From Jatrophihabitans endophyticus (GTDB lineage: Bacteria > Actinomycetota > Actinomycetes > Mycobacteriales > Jatrophihabitantaceae): DNA of 64,000 nucleotides. The stretch is from NCBI RefSeq assembly GCF_900129455.1, contig NZ_FQVU01000002.1, positions 1 to 64,000 on the forward strand. Reading direction: 5' to 3'. This document shows positions 18,048 to 27,885 of the stretch, piece by piece. How positions within the stretch are numbered: position 1 is the first letter of the stretch; every line of letters starts with the position of its first letter. Under the pieces are notes generated by a model. That model had not been told where the DNA came from. It made no database searches and saw only the letters and a list, made by a program, of their open reading frames with translations. The translations under genes and the position numbers were made by a program.

Positions 18048-19219
18048 GCTTGGGACGTCGCGGCGAGGGCGGCGTGCGCCAGCGCGACGGTGTACCGCAC
18101 ACCGACGCCGAGCGCGGCCTCGTCGAGGTCGAAGGTGCCCTGGTGCAGGTCGAAGGCGCGGCCACCGGGCGCCCGCACGCCCAGCCGGGCCAGCGCGCCC
18201 GGGATGGTGTCGAGGTACCAGGCGAAGTCCTCCCCGCCCATGCTCTGCTCGGTGTCGACGAGCGCCGCGGGACCCAGCGCGTCGACGACCGCCACGCGCT
18301 GCAGCTCCGCGGCCTCGGCGTCGTTCACGACCGGGGGGACGCCGCGGGTGTAGTTGGTCTCGGCCCCGACCTGCAGCGGCGTCAGCAGCTCGTCGACCAG
18401 CGCCTCGACGAGCGGGCCGGCGGCGTCCCACGCGTCGCGGTCGAAGACGCGCAGCGTGCCGCGCAGCCGCCCGGACATGGGAATGGCGTTGGCGGCCCGG
18501 CCGGCCTGCACCGAGCCCCAGACCAGCGAGAGCGCGGAGCGCGGATCGACCCGCCGCGACAGGACACCCGGCAGGTCGGTGATCAGCCGGCCCGCGGCGT
18601 AGACGACGTCCTGCGTCAGGTGCGGGCGGGCGGTGTGGCCGCCGCTGCCGTGCAGCGTGACCTCGATGTGGTCGCAGGCCGCGGTGATCGGCCCCACGCG
18701 GACACCGACCGTCCCGGTCTCGAGCCGCGGGTCGCAGTGCAGCGCGAAGATCCGGTCGACGCCCTCGAGGACGCCCGACGCGATGACCCGCGGCGCGCCG
18801 CCGGGGACGGTCTCCTCCGCGGGCTGGAACAGCAGGCGGACGCAGCCGGCGGTCGGCGGTGCCGCGGCCAGCTCGCGCGCCGCGGCGAGCAGGATCGCGG
18901 TGTGCGCGTCGTGCCCGCACCCGTGGCACATGCCGTCGACGGTGGAGCGGTAGGGCACCGACTTCTGGTCGGTGAGCGGCAGCGCGTCGATGTCGGCCCG
19001 CAGCGCGATCGTGGGACCGTCGGCCGCGACGTCGACGCCGATGTCGCACACCACGCCCGTGCCGATGGGCAGTACCGCCGGGTCGAGCCCGATCGCCCGG
19101 AGCTGCCCGACGATCAACGCCGTCGTGCGGTGCTCCTCGAAGGCGAGCTCGGGATGGGCGTGCAGCTCGCGTCGCAGCGCCACGACGTCCATCGGTTCGA
19201 GGTTCTCGACCGCGCTCAC
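18020..19219 (-). CDS. M20-family amidohydrolase (N-acyl amino acid or hippurate hydrolase type)
   Basis: Zinc or manganese-dependent hydrolase of N-acyl amino acids or related amides; 399 residues. Metal-binding and catalytic parts seen: RRELHAHPELAFEE at the N-terminus, IALRADIDALPL, MCHGCGHDAHTAILL and FQPAEETVPGGA (adjacent glutamates), then the dimerisation lid with LHGSGGHTARPH. GTG start at 19219 overlaps the stop of the glutamate-cysteine ligase gene (GTGA). The final 28 bases overlap the convergent GNAT gene. No signal peptide, so it acts in the cytoplasm. Confidence 0.88.
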   Translation of the reverse strand: MSAVENLEPMDVVALRRELHAHPELAFEEHRTTALIVGQLRAIGLDPAVLPIGTGVVCDIGVDVAADGPTIALRADIDALPLTDQKSVPYRSTVDGMCHGCGHDAHTAILLAAARELAAAPPTAGCVRLLFQPAEETVPGGAPRVIASGVLEGVDRIFALHCDPRLETGTVGVRVGPITAACDHIEVTLHGSGGHTARPHLTQDVVYAAGRLITDLPGVLSRRVDPRSALSLVWGSVQAGRAANAIPMSGRLRGTLRVFDRDAWDAAGPLVEALVDELLTPLQVGAETNYTRGVPPVVNDAEAAELQRVAVVDALGPAALVDTEQSMGGEDFAWYLDTIPGALARLGVRAPGGRAFDLHQGTFDLDEAALGVGVRYTVALAHAALAATSQAQRPARSMT

Positions 19220-20352
19220 AAATTCAATCCGTCCCGCATCTCGCCGATGAGCAGATCCACCACGGGTTCCAGTTTGCCCTCGTGCGCGGCCGCGCAGGCA
19301 CGCTGTCGCTGGTAGCTCGCGCCGCGCTCGATGAGCTTGGGGATGAGCTCGAGCTCGGCGGCGCAGTCGAGCCGGCGCGCGAGCGGCAGCAGATCCTCGA
19401 CCAGGTTGGTGATCGCCTCGGTGACCGGCTGCACGCGGCCGGTGTTGTCGACGACGATCTCGGCGTCGAGGCCGTACCGCGCCGCGCGCCACTTGTTCTC
19501 GCGCACCAGCCAGGGCCGCGGCTCCGGCAGCGTGTAGCCGTCGTCCAACTGGTGGTCGAAGCGCTCGACCAGGCACTGCGCGAGTGCGGCGACGCAGCTG
19601 ATCTCGTCCAGCGAGGGCAGGCCGTCGCAGATGCGCAGCTCGACCGTCCCGAAGTTGGGGTGCGGCCGGATGTCCCACCACACCTCGCGGATCGACTCGA
19701 TCGCGTGCGAGTGGATGAGGATGTCCATGTACTTCTCGAACTCCTCCCACCCGCCGAGCTGGTAGGGCAAGCCGGCGGTCGGCAGCGCCTCGAACACCTT
19801 GGAGCGGTAGGACGCGAGTCCGGTGTCGGAGCCGATCCAGTACGGCGAGGACGCCGACAGCGACAGGAAGTGCGGCAGGTAGCCCAGCAGCGCGTTGACG
19901 ATCGGGATCGCCTTCTCCGGCGCCCGCACGCCGCAGTGGACGTGCACGCCGAAGATCTGCAGCTGGCGGGCCAACCACTGGTTGCGCTCGATGAGCTGGT
20001 GGTAGCGCTCGGTGTCGGTCACACGCTGCGTGGACCAGTCGGTCATCGGGTGGGTGCCGCTGCACATGAGGCCGACGTTGCGCTCGGCAGCCGGCCCCTG
20101 CAGCTCGCCCACGGTGCCGGCGAGGTCGGCGCGGGCCTCGGCGACGGTGGTGCACACGCCGGTGATGACCTCGACGCAGGACTGCAGCAGCTCGTGCTTC
20201 GCCTTCGGGTGCTCGCCGTCGCCCTCCGGCGAGATCGCGGCCAGCAGCGCGTCGGACGCGCCGGTGAGCTCACGGGTGTCGAGGTCGACGAGCTCGAGCT
20301 CCCACTCGACGCCGAGGCTCGTCCGCGGCGAGGGCGAGAAGTCGATGTGCAT
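19216..20352 (-). CDS. Carboxylate-amine ligase, glutamate-cysteine ligase type 2 (YbdK family)
   Basis: 378 residues of the GCS2 family, ATP-dependent formation of gamma-glutamyl-cysteine or a related amide. Motifs: SLGVEWELELVD near the N-terminus, GTHPMTDW, QIFGVHVHCGV (metal and substrate segment), SSPYWIGSDTGLASYR (key parts SSPYW, GLASYR) and TVELRICD. Two starts are possible; I use ATG 20352 rather than GTG 20361 because GGGTGGG precedes it. It follows the antiporter gene by ten bases and overlaps the amidohydrolase start. Some YbdK proteins have only weak ligase activity, so the physiological product is uncertain. Confidence 0.85.
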   Translation of the reverse strand: MHIDFSPSPRTSLGVEWELELVDLDTRELTGASDALLAAISPEGDGEHPKAKHELLQSCVEVITGVCTTVAEARADLAGTVGELQGPAAERNVGLMCSGTHPMTDWSTQRVTDTERYHQLIERNQWLARQLQIFGVHVHCGVRAPEKAIPIVNALLGYLPHFLSLSASSPYWIGSDTGLASYRSKVFEALPTAGLPYQLGGWEEFEKYMDILIHSHAIESIREVWWDIRPHPNFGTVELRICDGLPSLDEISCVAALAQCLVERFDHQLDDGYTLPEPRPWLVRENKWRAARYGLDAEIVVDNTGRVQPVTEAITNLVEDLLPLARRLDCAAELELIPKLIERGASYQRQRACAAAHEGKLEPVVDLLIGEMRDGLNL

Positions 20353-20362
20353 TCTGCCCACC

Positions 20363-21814
20363 CTAGGGGGCGAAGACGTCGTCCGGGGCGTCGTCGGCGT
20401 CGGCCAGCGCGAGCACTTCGTCCCCGGGCCGCAGCACGGTCTCCCCGCGCACCTGCACGAGCCGCCCTTGGCGGCTCACCATGCTGATCCAGAAGTTCTG
20501 GCCGACGTCCAGGTCGGCGACGGTGCAGCCGTCCGCACGGGAGCCGGCGGCGACCACGTAGCGGTGCAGCCCCTCCGGCTCGTCACGGAACCGCATGCCG
20601 AGCGCCCACGGCTCGGCCTCGACGGTCCGCATGGGCACCCGCAGCAGCTTCGCGACGGTCGGGACCAGACCGCCCTGCACGACCACCGAGACCAGCACCA
20701 CGACGAAGACGATGTCGTAGATCTCGTGCGCCCGCTCGCCGCCCTCCACGAGGACGTAGGTGCCGAGCAGGATGGGCACGGCACCCTTCAGCCCGGCGAA
20801 CAGGACGAAACCGCGCTCGCCACGCGTGAGGGACAGCGGCGCGAGGACGAGCCCGACGAACAACGGCCGGGCGAGGAGGATCAGCACCGCCGCCACGAGC
20901 AGGCCGGTCCACAGCCGATCGGCCGAGAGCACGTCGTGCAGGTCGACCGACAGCCCCAGCACGGTGAAGGCCACGATCTCGGCGAGCCCGGCCAGCGCGC
21001 CGGCGAAGTGCTCGATCTCGCGCTTGTAGGGGGCCCGCTCGTCGCCGACGAGGATGCCGGCCACGAACACGGCGAGATATCCGGACCCCTCCGCAACCGT
21101 CGCGACGCCGAACAGCGCGAAGGCCACGGCCAGCGTCTGCACCGGGTATAGCGCCGGGTTGGGCAGTGGCATGCGGCGCATGAGGTACAGCAGGAACCAG
21201 CCGCCGAGGACCCCGACGACGCCACCGACGACCAGCTGCAGCGCGAAGTGCCCGACGCCGCTGCCGACCGCGCCGAGCCCACCTCCGGTCGCGCCCAGCA
21301 GGCTGATCATCAACGCGATCCCGACCGGGTCGTTCGCGCCGGACTCCCCTTCCAACAGGGTGCCCGAACGGCCGGAGATCTCCCGGCGCCCCAGGACGGA
21401 GAACACGACCGCCGGGTCGGTGGGCGCCAGCGCCGCGCCGAGGACGAGCGCGGTCTGCCACTGCCAGCCGAGCACCAGGTGCACCGCCACGGCCAGGGCG
21501 GCCGTCGTGACCAGCGTCCCCGCCACGCCCAGCCACAGGACCCCGCCGAGCGCGGGCCGCATCCGGCGCCAACCGATGTGCATCCCGCCGTCGAAGAGGA
21601 TGACGACGAGCGCGATGGTGACGATGCGTTGGTCGGTGACGATGTCGAGGTGGCCGAGCTCGGGGACGAGGTTGGACGCCACCGCCGCGGCGGCGAGGAA
21701 CAGCGCCGGCGCCGGGATCCGCGTCCACTCGGTGAGTCGGTTGGATGCGACGGCGAGGAGCACGGCGAGCGCGGCGTAGAGCACGACCCGTCCGTAGGGC
21801 AGGAGGTCGTGCAC
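20363..21814 (-). CDS. K+/H+ or Na+/H+ antiporter, CPA1/NhaP2 type with TrkA-C domain
   Basis: 483 residues: about twelve membrane segments from residue 10 to 385, then a cytoplasmic TrkA-C-like domain (about 400-480, with VLRPGDEVLALAD) that normally binds nucleotides and gates transport. Ion-translocation signatures: ILFDGGMHIG, ALAPTDPAVVFSVLG (key TDPA) and GESGANDPVGIAL, where the N-D-P pair is typical of electroneutral CPA1 exchangers. GTG start at 21814 preceded by GAGAGG. First gene of a minus-strand group with the ligase and amidohydrolase. Choice of K+ or Na+ cannot be made from sequence. Confidence 0.87.
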   Translation of the reverse strand: MHDLLPYGRVVLYAALAVLLAVASNRLTEWTRIPAPALFLAAAAVASNLVPELGHLDIVTDQRIVTIALVVILFDGGMHIGWRRMRPALGGVLWLGVAGTLVTTAALAVAVHLVLGWQWQTALVLGAALAPTDPAVVFSVLGRREISGRSGTLLEGESGANDPVGIALMISLLGATGGGLGAVGSGVGHFALQLVVGGVVGVLGGWFLLYLMRRMPLPNPALYPVQTLAVAFALFGVATVAEGSGYLAVFVAGILVGDERAPYKREIEHFAGALAGLAEIVAFTVLGLSVDLHDVLSADRLWTGLLVAAVLILLARPLFVGLVLAPLSLTRGERGFVLFAGLKGAVPILLGTYVLVEGGERAHEIYDIVFVVVLVSVVVQGGLVPTVAKLLRVPMRTVEAEPWALGMRFRDEPEGLHRYVVAAGSRADGCTVADLDVGQNFWISMVSRQGRLVQVRGETVLRPGDEVLALADADDAPDDVFAP

Positions 21815-22102
21815 GATGGGCCTCTCGACGAACGGGGACGACGGAGCTGCTCGCCGACCAGACTTCCCGGCACACCGCGACCCAGCCTAGTCGCCGAAGG
21901 CACGACGCTCCGACGGCGTCCCGTCACCCGCCGTTCACGCACGCTGTGACGGTGCGTACAGCGCCCCGCGCGCGGGCGGCGGGAGCGGCAAACCGGTTCG
22001 TACAGTCGACAGCAGGCCCCGCGGCCGGCGATCCCGGCGCGGTGCCGCCCCAGACACCGACCGGTTGCCGTCCGAAGCACGGACGGGACGACGGAGGTCA
22101 CC
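21815..22102. other. Intergenic region without a supported gene
   Basis: 288 bases between the divergent antiporter gene and a possible small ORF. Two partly similar stretches, GTGCGTACAGCG near 21953 and GTTCGTACAGTCG near 21995, contain TACAGC/TACAGT -10-like boxes reading rightward, so there may be tandem promoters. I see no hairpin or coding signal. Confidence 0.3.
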
Positions 22103-22249
22103 GTGCGCATGTTCACCACCACTCCCGGCCGGGCGCTGCTCGACCGGCTCGCCGGCGCGATCAGCGGCTCGGCCGTCGCGCTCGTGCTCGTCCGGCTCGG
22201 CGCGGCGCGTCACGACGCCGTGCGTCGGGAAACGCGTCAGGACGGCTGA
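22103..22249 (+). CDS. Possible 48-residue small protein
   Basis: GTG at 22103 is preceded by GGAGG at five-base spacing, one of the better ribosome-binding sites in the window. The frame runs to TGA at 22247. The peptide has a basic N-terminus, a hydrophobic stretch (AISGSAVALVLVRLG) long enough for a short membrane or amphipathic helix, and a charged tail. It overlaps the convergent meaB 3' end by 13 bases. I recognise no family. Short length makes a chance ORF possible in such G+C-rich DNA; the ribosome-binding site and hydrophobic segment are the only support. Confidence 0.4.
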   Translation: MRMFTTTPGRALLDRLAGAISGSAVALVLVRLGAARHDAVRRETRQDG

Positions 22250-23262
22250 GCGCCGCCCGCCCCGGCGTCGCTCGCGACGGCGCCGTCCACCGCCGCGAGG
22301 ATCCTGGTGGCGGCCTGGTCCGGCGTGAGCCGTTCGGCCCGCACGGCGTCCTCGGCGGCGGCGACCTCGTCGCGCACGCCCGGCCGGGCGAGCCGGGTCA
22401 GCAACCGGTCCCGCACCAGGTCGCGGGTCCACGCGACGAGCTGCTCGCTGCGCTTGCGGCCGAGCCCGTCACGCTCCTCGAGCCACGCACGGTGGCGTTC
22501 GACGTGCTGCCAGACGCGATCGAGGTGCAGGTCGTGCAGGCCGCTGCAGGTGACGACGGGCGTCTGCCAGTCGTCCTCGCCGTCGCGGAGGAACCGCAGC
22601 GCCGCCGACAGCTCCCGGCCGGCCCGTTCGGACTCGGTCTCGTGCTGCTCGTCGGCCTTGTTGACGGCGATGACGTCGGCGAGCTCGAGGATGCCGCGCT
22701 TCATGCCCTGCAGCTGGTCCCCGGTGCGGGCCAGGGTGAGGAACAGGAACGTGTCGACCATGTCGGCGACGACGTACTCGGACTGGCCGACGCCGACGGT
22801 CTCGACGAGCACGACGTCGTAGCCGGCGGCCTCCATGACCAGCATGGTCTCCCGCGTCGCCTTCGCCACCCCACCGAGCGTGCCCGCGGACGGGGACGGT
22901 CGGACGAACGCGTTCTCGTCGGCGGCGAGGCGGGCCATGCGCGTCTTGTCGCCGAGGATCGACCCGCCGGTGCGTCCGGACGACGGATCGACCGCGAGGA
23001 CCGCCACCCGGTGCCCGTCGGCGATCAGGTTGACGCCGAGCTGGTCGATGAACGTCGACTTGCCGACACCCGGGACGCCGGTGATGCCCACCCGCCGCGC
23101 ACCGCCGGTGTCGGGGAGCAGCCCGGCCAGCAGCTCCTGCGCGCGCTCGCGGTGATCCGCCCGCCGGGACTCGACGAGGGTGATCGCCCGCGCGACCGAC
23201 GCCCGCCGCCCCGCCCGGACGCCGTCGGCCAGCGCCCCGACGTCCACCGGTCGCGCGCTCAC
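22237..23262 (-). CDS. meaB: MeaB-type GTPase, methylmalonyl-CoA mutase chaperone
   Basis: G3E-family GTPase (ArgK/MeaB) that protects and reloads the B12 cofactor of methylmalonyl-CoA mutase; 341 residues. Walker A GITGVPGVGKSTF near 60, the SxGGSILGDKTRM switch region, ETVGVGQSE (Walker B/G3) and VNKAD (G4). The GTG start at 23262 lies inside the first unit of the CTGGCGAC repeat array, whose complementary strand also supplies the AGG of its ribosome-binding site. It is directly downstream of mutB in the same direction, so mutA-mutB-array-meaB is one functional unit. Confidence 0.93.
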   Translation of the reverse strand: MSARPVDVGALADGVRAGRRASVARAITLVESRRADHRERAQELLAGLLPDTGGARRVGITGVPGVGKSTFIDQLGVNLIADGHRVAVLAVDPSSGRTGGSILGDKTRMARLAADENAFVRPSPSAGTLGGVAKATRETMLVMEAAGYDVVLVETVGVGQSEYVVADMVDTFLFLTLARTGDQLQGMKRGILELADVIAVNKADEQHETESERAGRELSAALRFLRDGEDDWQTPVVTCSGLHDLHLDRVWQHVERHRAWLEERDGLGRKRSEQLVAWTRDLVRDRLLTRLARPGVRDEVAAAEDAVRAERLTPDQAATRILAAVDGAVASDAGAGGAQPS

Positions 23263-23364
23263 TGGCGACCTCGTGGGTTGACTGGTGACCTTCGCGCCGA
23301 CTGGCGACCTGTAGGTCGCCAGTCGGCTGCGAAGTCGCCAGTCAACGTGGGACGTCGCCAGTCA
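23259..23364. repeat. CTGGCGAC fold-back repeat array A (6 units)
   Basis: Three direct units on the plus strand (23259-23271, 23279-23291, 23298-23310; core GACTGGCGACCT, one with a C-to-T change) are followed, after a 2-base loop, by three inverted units (23313-23325, 23332-23344, 23352-23364). The period is 19-20 bases and the 5-7 bases between units differ. The centre is a 13-bp perfect stem, and the halves pair imperfectly over about 50 bases. The array fills the mutB-meaB gap exactly: the outermost inverted unit contains the mutB TGA, and the outermost direct unit contains the meaB GTG. It matches the larger array at 56235-56453. Confidence 0.85.
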
Positions 23365-25527
23365 GTCCGTGGCGAGGGCATCGTTCAGGGTGGTCAGCAG
23401 CTCGACGGCGGCCTCGGCGATGACGGTGCCGGGCGGGTAGATCGCCGCGGCGCCGGCCTCGCGCAGCGCGGCGAAGTCGCCGGGCGGGATCACGCCGCCG
23501 ACGACGATCATGATGCCGTCACCGCCCTGCTCGGCCAGCTGGTCGCGCAGCTCCGGCACGAGGGTGAGGTGCCCCGCCGCGAGCGAGTTGACGCCCACCA
23601 CGTGCACGTCGGCCTCGACCGCCTGCCGGGCGACCTCGGCCGGCGTCTGGAACAGCGGGCCGACGTCGACGTCGAAACCTAGGTCGGCGAACGCGGTGGC
23701 GAGCACCTTCTGACCGCGGTCGTGGCCGTCCTGACCCATCTTGGCCATCAGGATGCGCGGCCGACGACCGTGCTGCTCCGCGAACTCGTCGGTGGCGGCC
23801 CGCGCCCGCTCGATGACGTCCACCCCGGCTCCCGCCTCTTCCCGGTAGACCCCGGAGATGGTCCGGATCGTCGCGGAGTGCCGACCGTAGACCTTCTCGA
23901 GGGCGTCGGAGATCTCCCCCACGGTCGCCTTGGCCCGGGCGGCGTCGATCGCGAGCGCCAGCAGGTTGCCGCCGGCCGACCGGCCGCCGGCCGCCTCCGT
24001 CAGCGCCGCGAGGGTCCCCGCGACCTCGTCGGCGTCACGCTCCTCGCGCAGCCGGGCCAGCTTCTCGGCCTGCTCGCGGCGGACACCGGCGTTGTCGACC
24101 TTGAGCACGTCGAGGGCGTCCTCCTCGGCGAGCCGGTACTTGTTGACCCCGATCAGCGGCTGCCGTCCCGAGTCGATGCGCGCCTGGGTACGGGCCGCGG
24201 CCTCCTCGATGCGCAGCTTCGGCAGGCCCTGGTCGATGGCCTTCGCCATGCCGCCGGCGTCCTCGACCTCCCGGATGTGCGCCCACGCGCGCCGGGCGAG
24301 GTCGTAGGTCAGCTTCTCGACGTAGGCCGAGCCGCCCCACGGGTCGATGACCCGCGTCGTGCCGGACTCCTGCTGCAGCACGAGCTGGGTGTTGCGGGCG
24401 ATGCGGGCGCTGAAGTCGGTGGGCAGGGCCAGCGCCTCGTCCAGCGCGTTGGTGTGCAGCGACTGGGTGTGCCCCTGCGTCGCCGCCATCGCCTCGATGC
24501 AGGTGCGGGTCACGTTGTTGAAGACGTCCTGCGCGGTCAGCGACCACCCCGAGGTCTGCGAGTGGGTCCGCAGCGACAACGATTTATCGCTCTTCGGCGC
24601 AAATTCGCGGACGAGCTTCGCCCACAGCAGTCGCCCCGCCCGCAGCTTCGCGACCTCCATGAAGAAGTTCATGCCGATCGCCCAGAAGAACGACAGCCGG
24701 GGAGCGAAGCTGTCGATGTCGAGCCCGGCGGCGATGCCCGCACGGATGTACTCGACGCCGTCGGCCAGGGTGTAGGCGAGCTCGAGATCGGCCGTCGCGC
24801 CGGCCTCCTGGATGTGGTAGCCGGAGATCGAGATGGAGTTGAACCGCGGCATGCGCTGCGAGGTGAACTCGAAGATGTCGCTGATGATCCGCATCGACGG
24901 CTGCGGCGGGTAGATGTAGGTGTTGCGGACCATGAACTCCTTGAGGATGTCGTTCTGGATCGTCCCCGTGAGCTGCTCCGGCGGCACTCCCTGCTCCTCG
25001 GCCGCCACCACGTACAGCGCCAGCACCGGCAGCACCGCGCCGTTCATCGTCATCGACACCGACATGCGGTCGAGCGGGATGCCGTCGAAGAGCTGCCGCA
25101 TGTCGTAGATGGAGTCGATCGCGACCCCGGCCATCCCGACGTCGCCGACGACCCGCGGGTTGTCGCTGTCGTAGCCGCGGTGGGTCGGCAGGTCGAACGC
25201 GATCGACAGCCCCTTCTGCCCCATCGCGAGGTTGCGGCGGTAGAACGCGTTCGACTCCGCGGCCGTGGAGAAGCCCGCGTACTGCCGGATCGTCCACGGC
25301 TGGTTGACGTACATCGTCGGGTAGGGGCCGCGCAGGTAGGGCTTGACGCCCGGGTACGTGCCGAGCGTGTCGAGATCGGCGAGGTCGGCCGCGGTGTAGA
25401 GCGGCGGCACCTCGATGCCCTCTGGCGTCTCCCACGCGGCGGTGCCGGCCGGCCCGCTCGGCGGGGTCGGCGCCGGGGCCGCGGCGCCGAGCGAGGCGGT
25501 CGAGAAGTCCGGGATCGTGGCGGCCAT
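23362..25527 (-). CDS. mutB: Methylmalonyl-CoA mutase, large (catalytic) subunit
   Basis: B12-dependent interconversion of methylmalonyl-CoA and succinyl-CoA; 721 residues. A TIM-barrel domain comes first, with the substrate segment [17 protein letters not shown] (key parts [15 protein letters not shown]), [11 protein letters not shown] and NGAVLPVLA. The C-terminal cobalamin domain contains the DxHxxG lower-ligand motif in [11 protein letters not shown], followed by GVNSLAAGH and [11 protein letters not shown] at 25527 overlaps the mutA stop (TGATG). The stop codon is the first part of a repeat unit. Together with mutA, meaB and the acyl-CoA carboxylase genes it supports propionate or odd-chain/branched-chain carbon flow. 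Confidence 0.96.
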   Translation of the reverse strand: MAATIPDFSTASLGAAAPAPTPPSGPAGTAAWETPEGIEVPPLYTAADLADLDTLGTYPGVKPYLRGPYPTMYVNQPWTIRQYAGFSTAAESNAFYRRNLAMGQKGLSIAFDLPTHRGYDSDNPRVVGDVGMAGVAIDSIYDMRQLFDGIPLDRMSVSMTMNGAVLPVLALYVVAAEEQGVPPEQLTGTIQNDILKEFMVRNTYIYPPQPSMRIISDIFEFTSQRMPRFNSISISGYHIQEAGATADLELAYTLADGVEYIRAGIAAGLDIDSFAPRLSFFWAIGMNFFMEVAKLRAGRLLWAKLVREFAPKSDKSLSLRTHSQTSGWSLTAQDVFNNVTRTCIEAMAATQGHTQSLHTNALDEALALPTDFSARIARNTQLVLQQESGTTRVIDPWGGSAYVEKLTYDLARRAWAHIREVEDAGGMAKAIDQGLPKLRIEEAAARTQARIDSGRQPLIGVNKYRLAEEDALDVLKVDNAGVRREQAEKLARLREERDADEVAGTLAALTEAAGGRSAGGNLLALAIDAARAKATVGEISDALEKVYGRHSATIRTISGVYREEAGAGVDVIERARAATDEFAEQHGRRPRILMAKMGQDGHDRGQKVLATAFADLGFDVDVGPLFQTPAEVARQAVEADVHVVGVNSLAAGHLTLVPELRDQLAEQGGDGIMIVVGGVIPPGDFAALREAGAAAIYPPGTVIAEAAVELLTTLNDALATD

Positions 25528-27365
25528 CAGCTGACTCCCAACTCGTCGTGGGTCCGACGCAGCACGGCGAGCGCGTCGCAGCCGGCGAACAGGGTGTCGT
25601 CGACGCCCTCGTACTCGCCCTTGCCCGCCAGCCACACCTGCGTCGCCCCGGCGTCACGCAGCGCCTTGGCCGCGACCTCGGCCTCGTCGGCGTACGTCTT
25701 GTCCGACGAGCACAGGCAGGCGACGGTCGTTCCCGCGTCGGCGAACTCCTCGACGGGCCCGGTGACGCACGCCAGGCCGCCGGCCTGGAAGAGGTTGGCG
25801 GCGAAGCCCGCGCGGGCGCTGTGCACCGCGGGTGGCCCGAGCGTCGCCAGGAACACAGCGGGACGCTCGGCCTGCGCGTCCGCCCGGTCGCGCAACGCCT
25901 CGAACGGCTCGGCGTAGCGCCGCGGCGGCAACGGGCCGCCGGCGGCGGGGGGCCACGGCGTCCGCTCGACCGGCGCCTCGTCGACGTGGGCGAACTCGCT
26001 CACACCGGTGATCGGCGCGCGCCGGTGGGCGATGTCGTCGTCCCGCCCGGCGCGGGTGTCGGCGAGCAGGCCTTCGACGGTGCCGTCGTCGAGCGCGGCC
26101 AGCGCGCCGCCGGCACGCTCGATACCGGCGAACACCGCCCAGGCTGCCTCGGCGAGCTGATCGGTCAGCGACTCGACGAACCACGAGCCGCCCGCGGGGT
26201 CGACCACCCGGGCGAGGGACGACTCGTCGTGCAGCACCGACTGCGTGTTGCGGGCGATCCGGCGGCCGAAGTCGTCCGGCGCGCCGAGGGCGTGGTCGAA
26301 GGGCAGCACGGTGACGGCGTCGGCGCCGCCCACGGCGGCCGCGAAGCAGCCGATCGTCGTGCGCAGCAGGTTCACCCAGGGGTCGCGCCGGGTGAGCATG
26401 GCCGCGGACGTCACCGCGTGCTGCCGCTGGCCGCGCCGCTCGGCGGACGCACCGCAGAGCTCGGCGACGCGGTCCCAGACCCGACGCGCCGCGCGGAGCT
26501 TGGCGATCGCCGGGAACTGCTCGGCGGTGACGGCGAGGCGGAACTCGAGCGCGGCGAGCGCGGCGTCGACGTCGAGCCCGGCCTCGGTGAGCGCACGCAG
26601 GTAGGCGACGCCGACGGCGGTCGCGATGCCGATCTCCTGCGCGTCGCTGGCCCCGGCGTCGTGGTAGACGGTGCCGTCGACCGTCGCCAGGCACATGCCC
26701 GCGGCCGCGCCGCCCTGCTCGGCCAGGGTGCGCAGCATCCCGAGCTCCGCGTCGGCGCCGGTGCGCGCTCGCAGCCCGATCGGGTCGGCGCCGAACGATC
26801 CGCGCAGGTCCGCGGCGGCGACGCCGCGCCGCTCGGCCAGGGCGAGCAGCGCCGAGGCGGCGGCCACGGTGTCGGCGCCCGCGTCGAGGACGACCGGCGC
26901 GAGGTCGAGGTACACGTCGGCCAGGACGGCCGGCAGGTCGTCGACGGCGATCCCCTGGGCCCCCAGCACGAGCCACACCGACGTCGCGCCCGTCTCGAGA
27001 TCGTTCAGCACCGCCGCGTTGGTCCGGTCGGCGTCCGGCTGCGCGGAGCCGGCGTGCCGGGTGCGGACGTCCCACCCCGCCGCCGTGGCGTCCGCGGTGG
27101 TGGCGCCCCGGACGAAGGGGGGCCGGCCGGGCAGGCCGGCGGCGTCGCCCGCGGGCAGGTCGTCGGCGGTGTAGAGCGGCTTGATCGCGATGCCGTCGTA
27201 CGTCGTGGACGTCAGCGCGGCCTCGGGATCGACGTCGGCACCGGCTCCGGACTTCGCCAGGACCGCGGCGACGAGGGCGCGCCAGTCGTCCCGGGTGGGT
27301 GTCGGGAAGTCGGCGGCGAGGGCGAGAGCGCGCGGGGGCTGCGGGTCGGCCGGCTCGTCGGGCAT
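25527..27365 (-). CDS. mutA: Methylmalonyl-CoA mutase, small subunit
   Basis: 612 residues, the non-catalytic partner of MutB in the actinomycete heterodimer. It retains the mutase barrel pattern ([32 protein letters not shown] in outline, [26 protein letters not shown] region with key parts RNTQ and DPAGGS). It has a degenerate B12-binding domain: the region aligned with DxHxxG reads [17 protein letters not shown] and lacks the cobalt-ligating His motif, as expected for small subunits. ATG 27365 lies eight bases after a TAGAGT box, so the operon message may be leaderless. mutB starts within its stop codon. Confidence 0.94.
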   Translation of the reverse strand: MPDEPADPQPPRALALAADFPTPTRDDWRALVAAVLAKSGAGADVDPEAALTSTTYDGIAIKPLYTADDLPAGDAAGLPGRPPFVRGATTADATAAGWDVRTRHAGSAQPDADRTNAAVLNDLETGATSVWLVLGAQGIAVDDLPAVLADVYLDLAPVVLDAGADTVAAASALLALAERRGVAAADLRGSFGADPIGLRARTGADAELGMLRTLAEQGGAAAGMCLATVDGTVYHDAGASDAQEIGIATAVGVAYLRALTEAGLDVDAALAALEFRLAVTAEQFPAIAKLRAARRVWDRVAELCGASAERRGQRQHAVTSAAMLTRRDPWVNLLRTTIGCFAAAVGGADAVTVLPFDHALGAPDDFGRRIARNTQSVLHDESSLARVVDPAGGSWFVESLTDQLAEAAWAVFAGIERAGGALAALDDGTVEGLLADTRAGRDDDIAHRRAPITGVSEFAHVDEAPVERTPWPPAAGGPLPPRRYAEPFEALRDRADAQAERPAVFLATLGPPAVHSARAGFAANLFQAGGLACVTGPVEEFADAGTTVACLCSSDKTYADEAEVAAKALRDAGATQVWLAGKGEYEGVDDTLFAGCDALAVLRRTHDELGVS

Positions 27366-27373
27366 GTCTGCCG

Positions 27374-27379
27374 ACTCTA
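27374..27379 (-). promoter_or_regulatory. -10 element of the mutA-mutB operon, leaderless type
   Basis: TAGAGT on the minus strand followed by eight bases and the mutA ATG; no ribosome-binding site lies between. Confidence 0.35.
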
Positions 27380-27474
27380 GGTCCCGGAAGCGCCCCGAGG
27401 AGGCGGGAGGTGGTCGATCTCTCGCGGTGCGCGACGCACCGGTCCGGGGCGGCCCGACCGTGCTGGTGGCGGCG

Positions 27475-27795
27475 TCAGGACGCGTCGATGCCGAACACCG
27501 GCGCCAGGCCGGCGATCGTCACGGTGCGCCGCGCCGCGGCCGGCACCGCCCGCAACGCGAGCTCCTTGCCGGCTCCCTCGGCGTGATTGCGCAACTCGAT
27601 CCAGCACCCGATGCCGGTGGAGTCGAGGAAGGTCAGCCGCGCGAGATCGAGGACGAGCGTCGCCGTCCCGGGCTCGCCGAGCTCGGCGAGCGCGGTGTCG
27701 CGCAGCGCCGGCACCGTGGCCAGGTCGAGCTCGCCGTCCAGGCTGAGGACGGCGGTGCCGTTCTCGCGACGCGCGCTGAGGGACAGTGAACTCAC
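27475..27795 (-). CDS. STAS-domain anti-sigma factor antagonist
   Basis: A 106-residue single STAS domain. The phosphorylatable serine is in LTFLDSTGIGCW, the RsbV/SpoIIAA signature, preceded by GELDLATVPALRD. Such proteins bind and titrate an RsbW-type anti-sigma kinase, and phosphorylation by the kinase switches them off. The divergent neighbour at 27886 is just such a kinase-like protein, so the two are probable partners, although no sigma-B-type gene is present in the window. The GTG at 27795 lies six bases after a CACAGT box. Confidence 0.85.
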   Translation of the reverse strand: MSSLSLSARRENGTAVLSLDGELDLATVPALRDTALAELGEPGTATLVLDLARLTFLDSTGIGCWIELRNHAEGAGKELALRAVPAAARRTVTIAGLAPVFGIDAS

Positions 27796-27885
27796 CGATC
27801 CACTGTGGCACAGTCGGCCGCGGAGCAGGGGTCCGCGACGCCGCGGACGAGGGCCCGTGCGCGTACGAAGGGCGGGGTCGACCAG

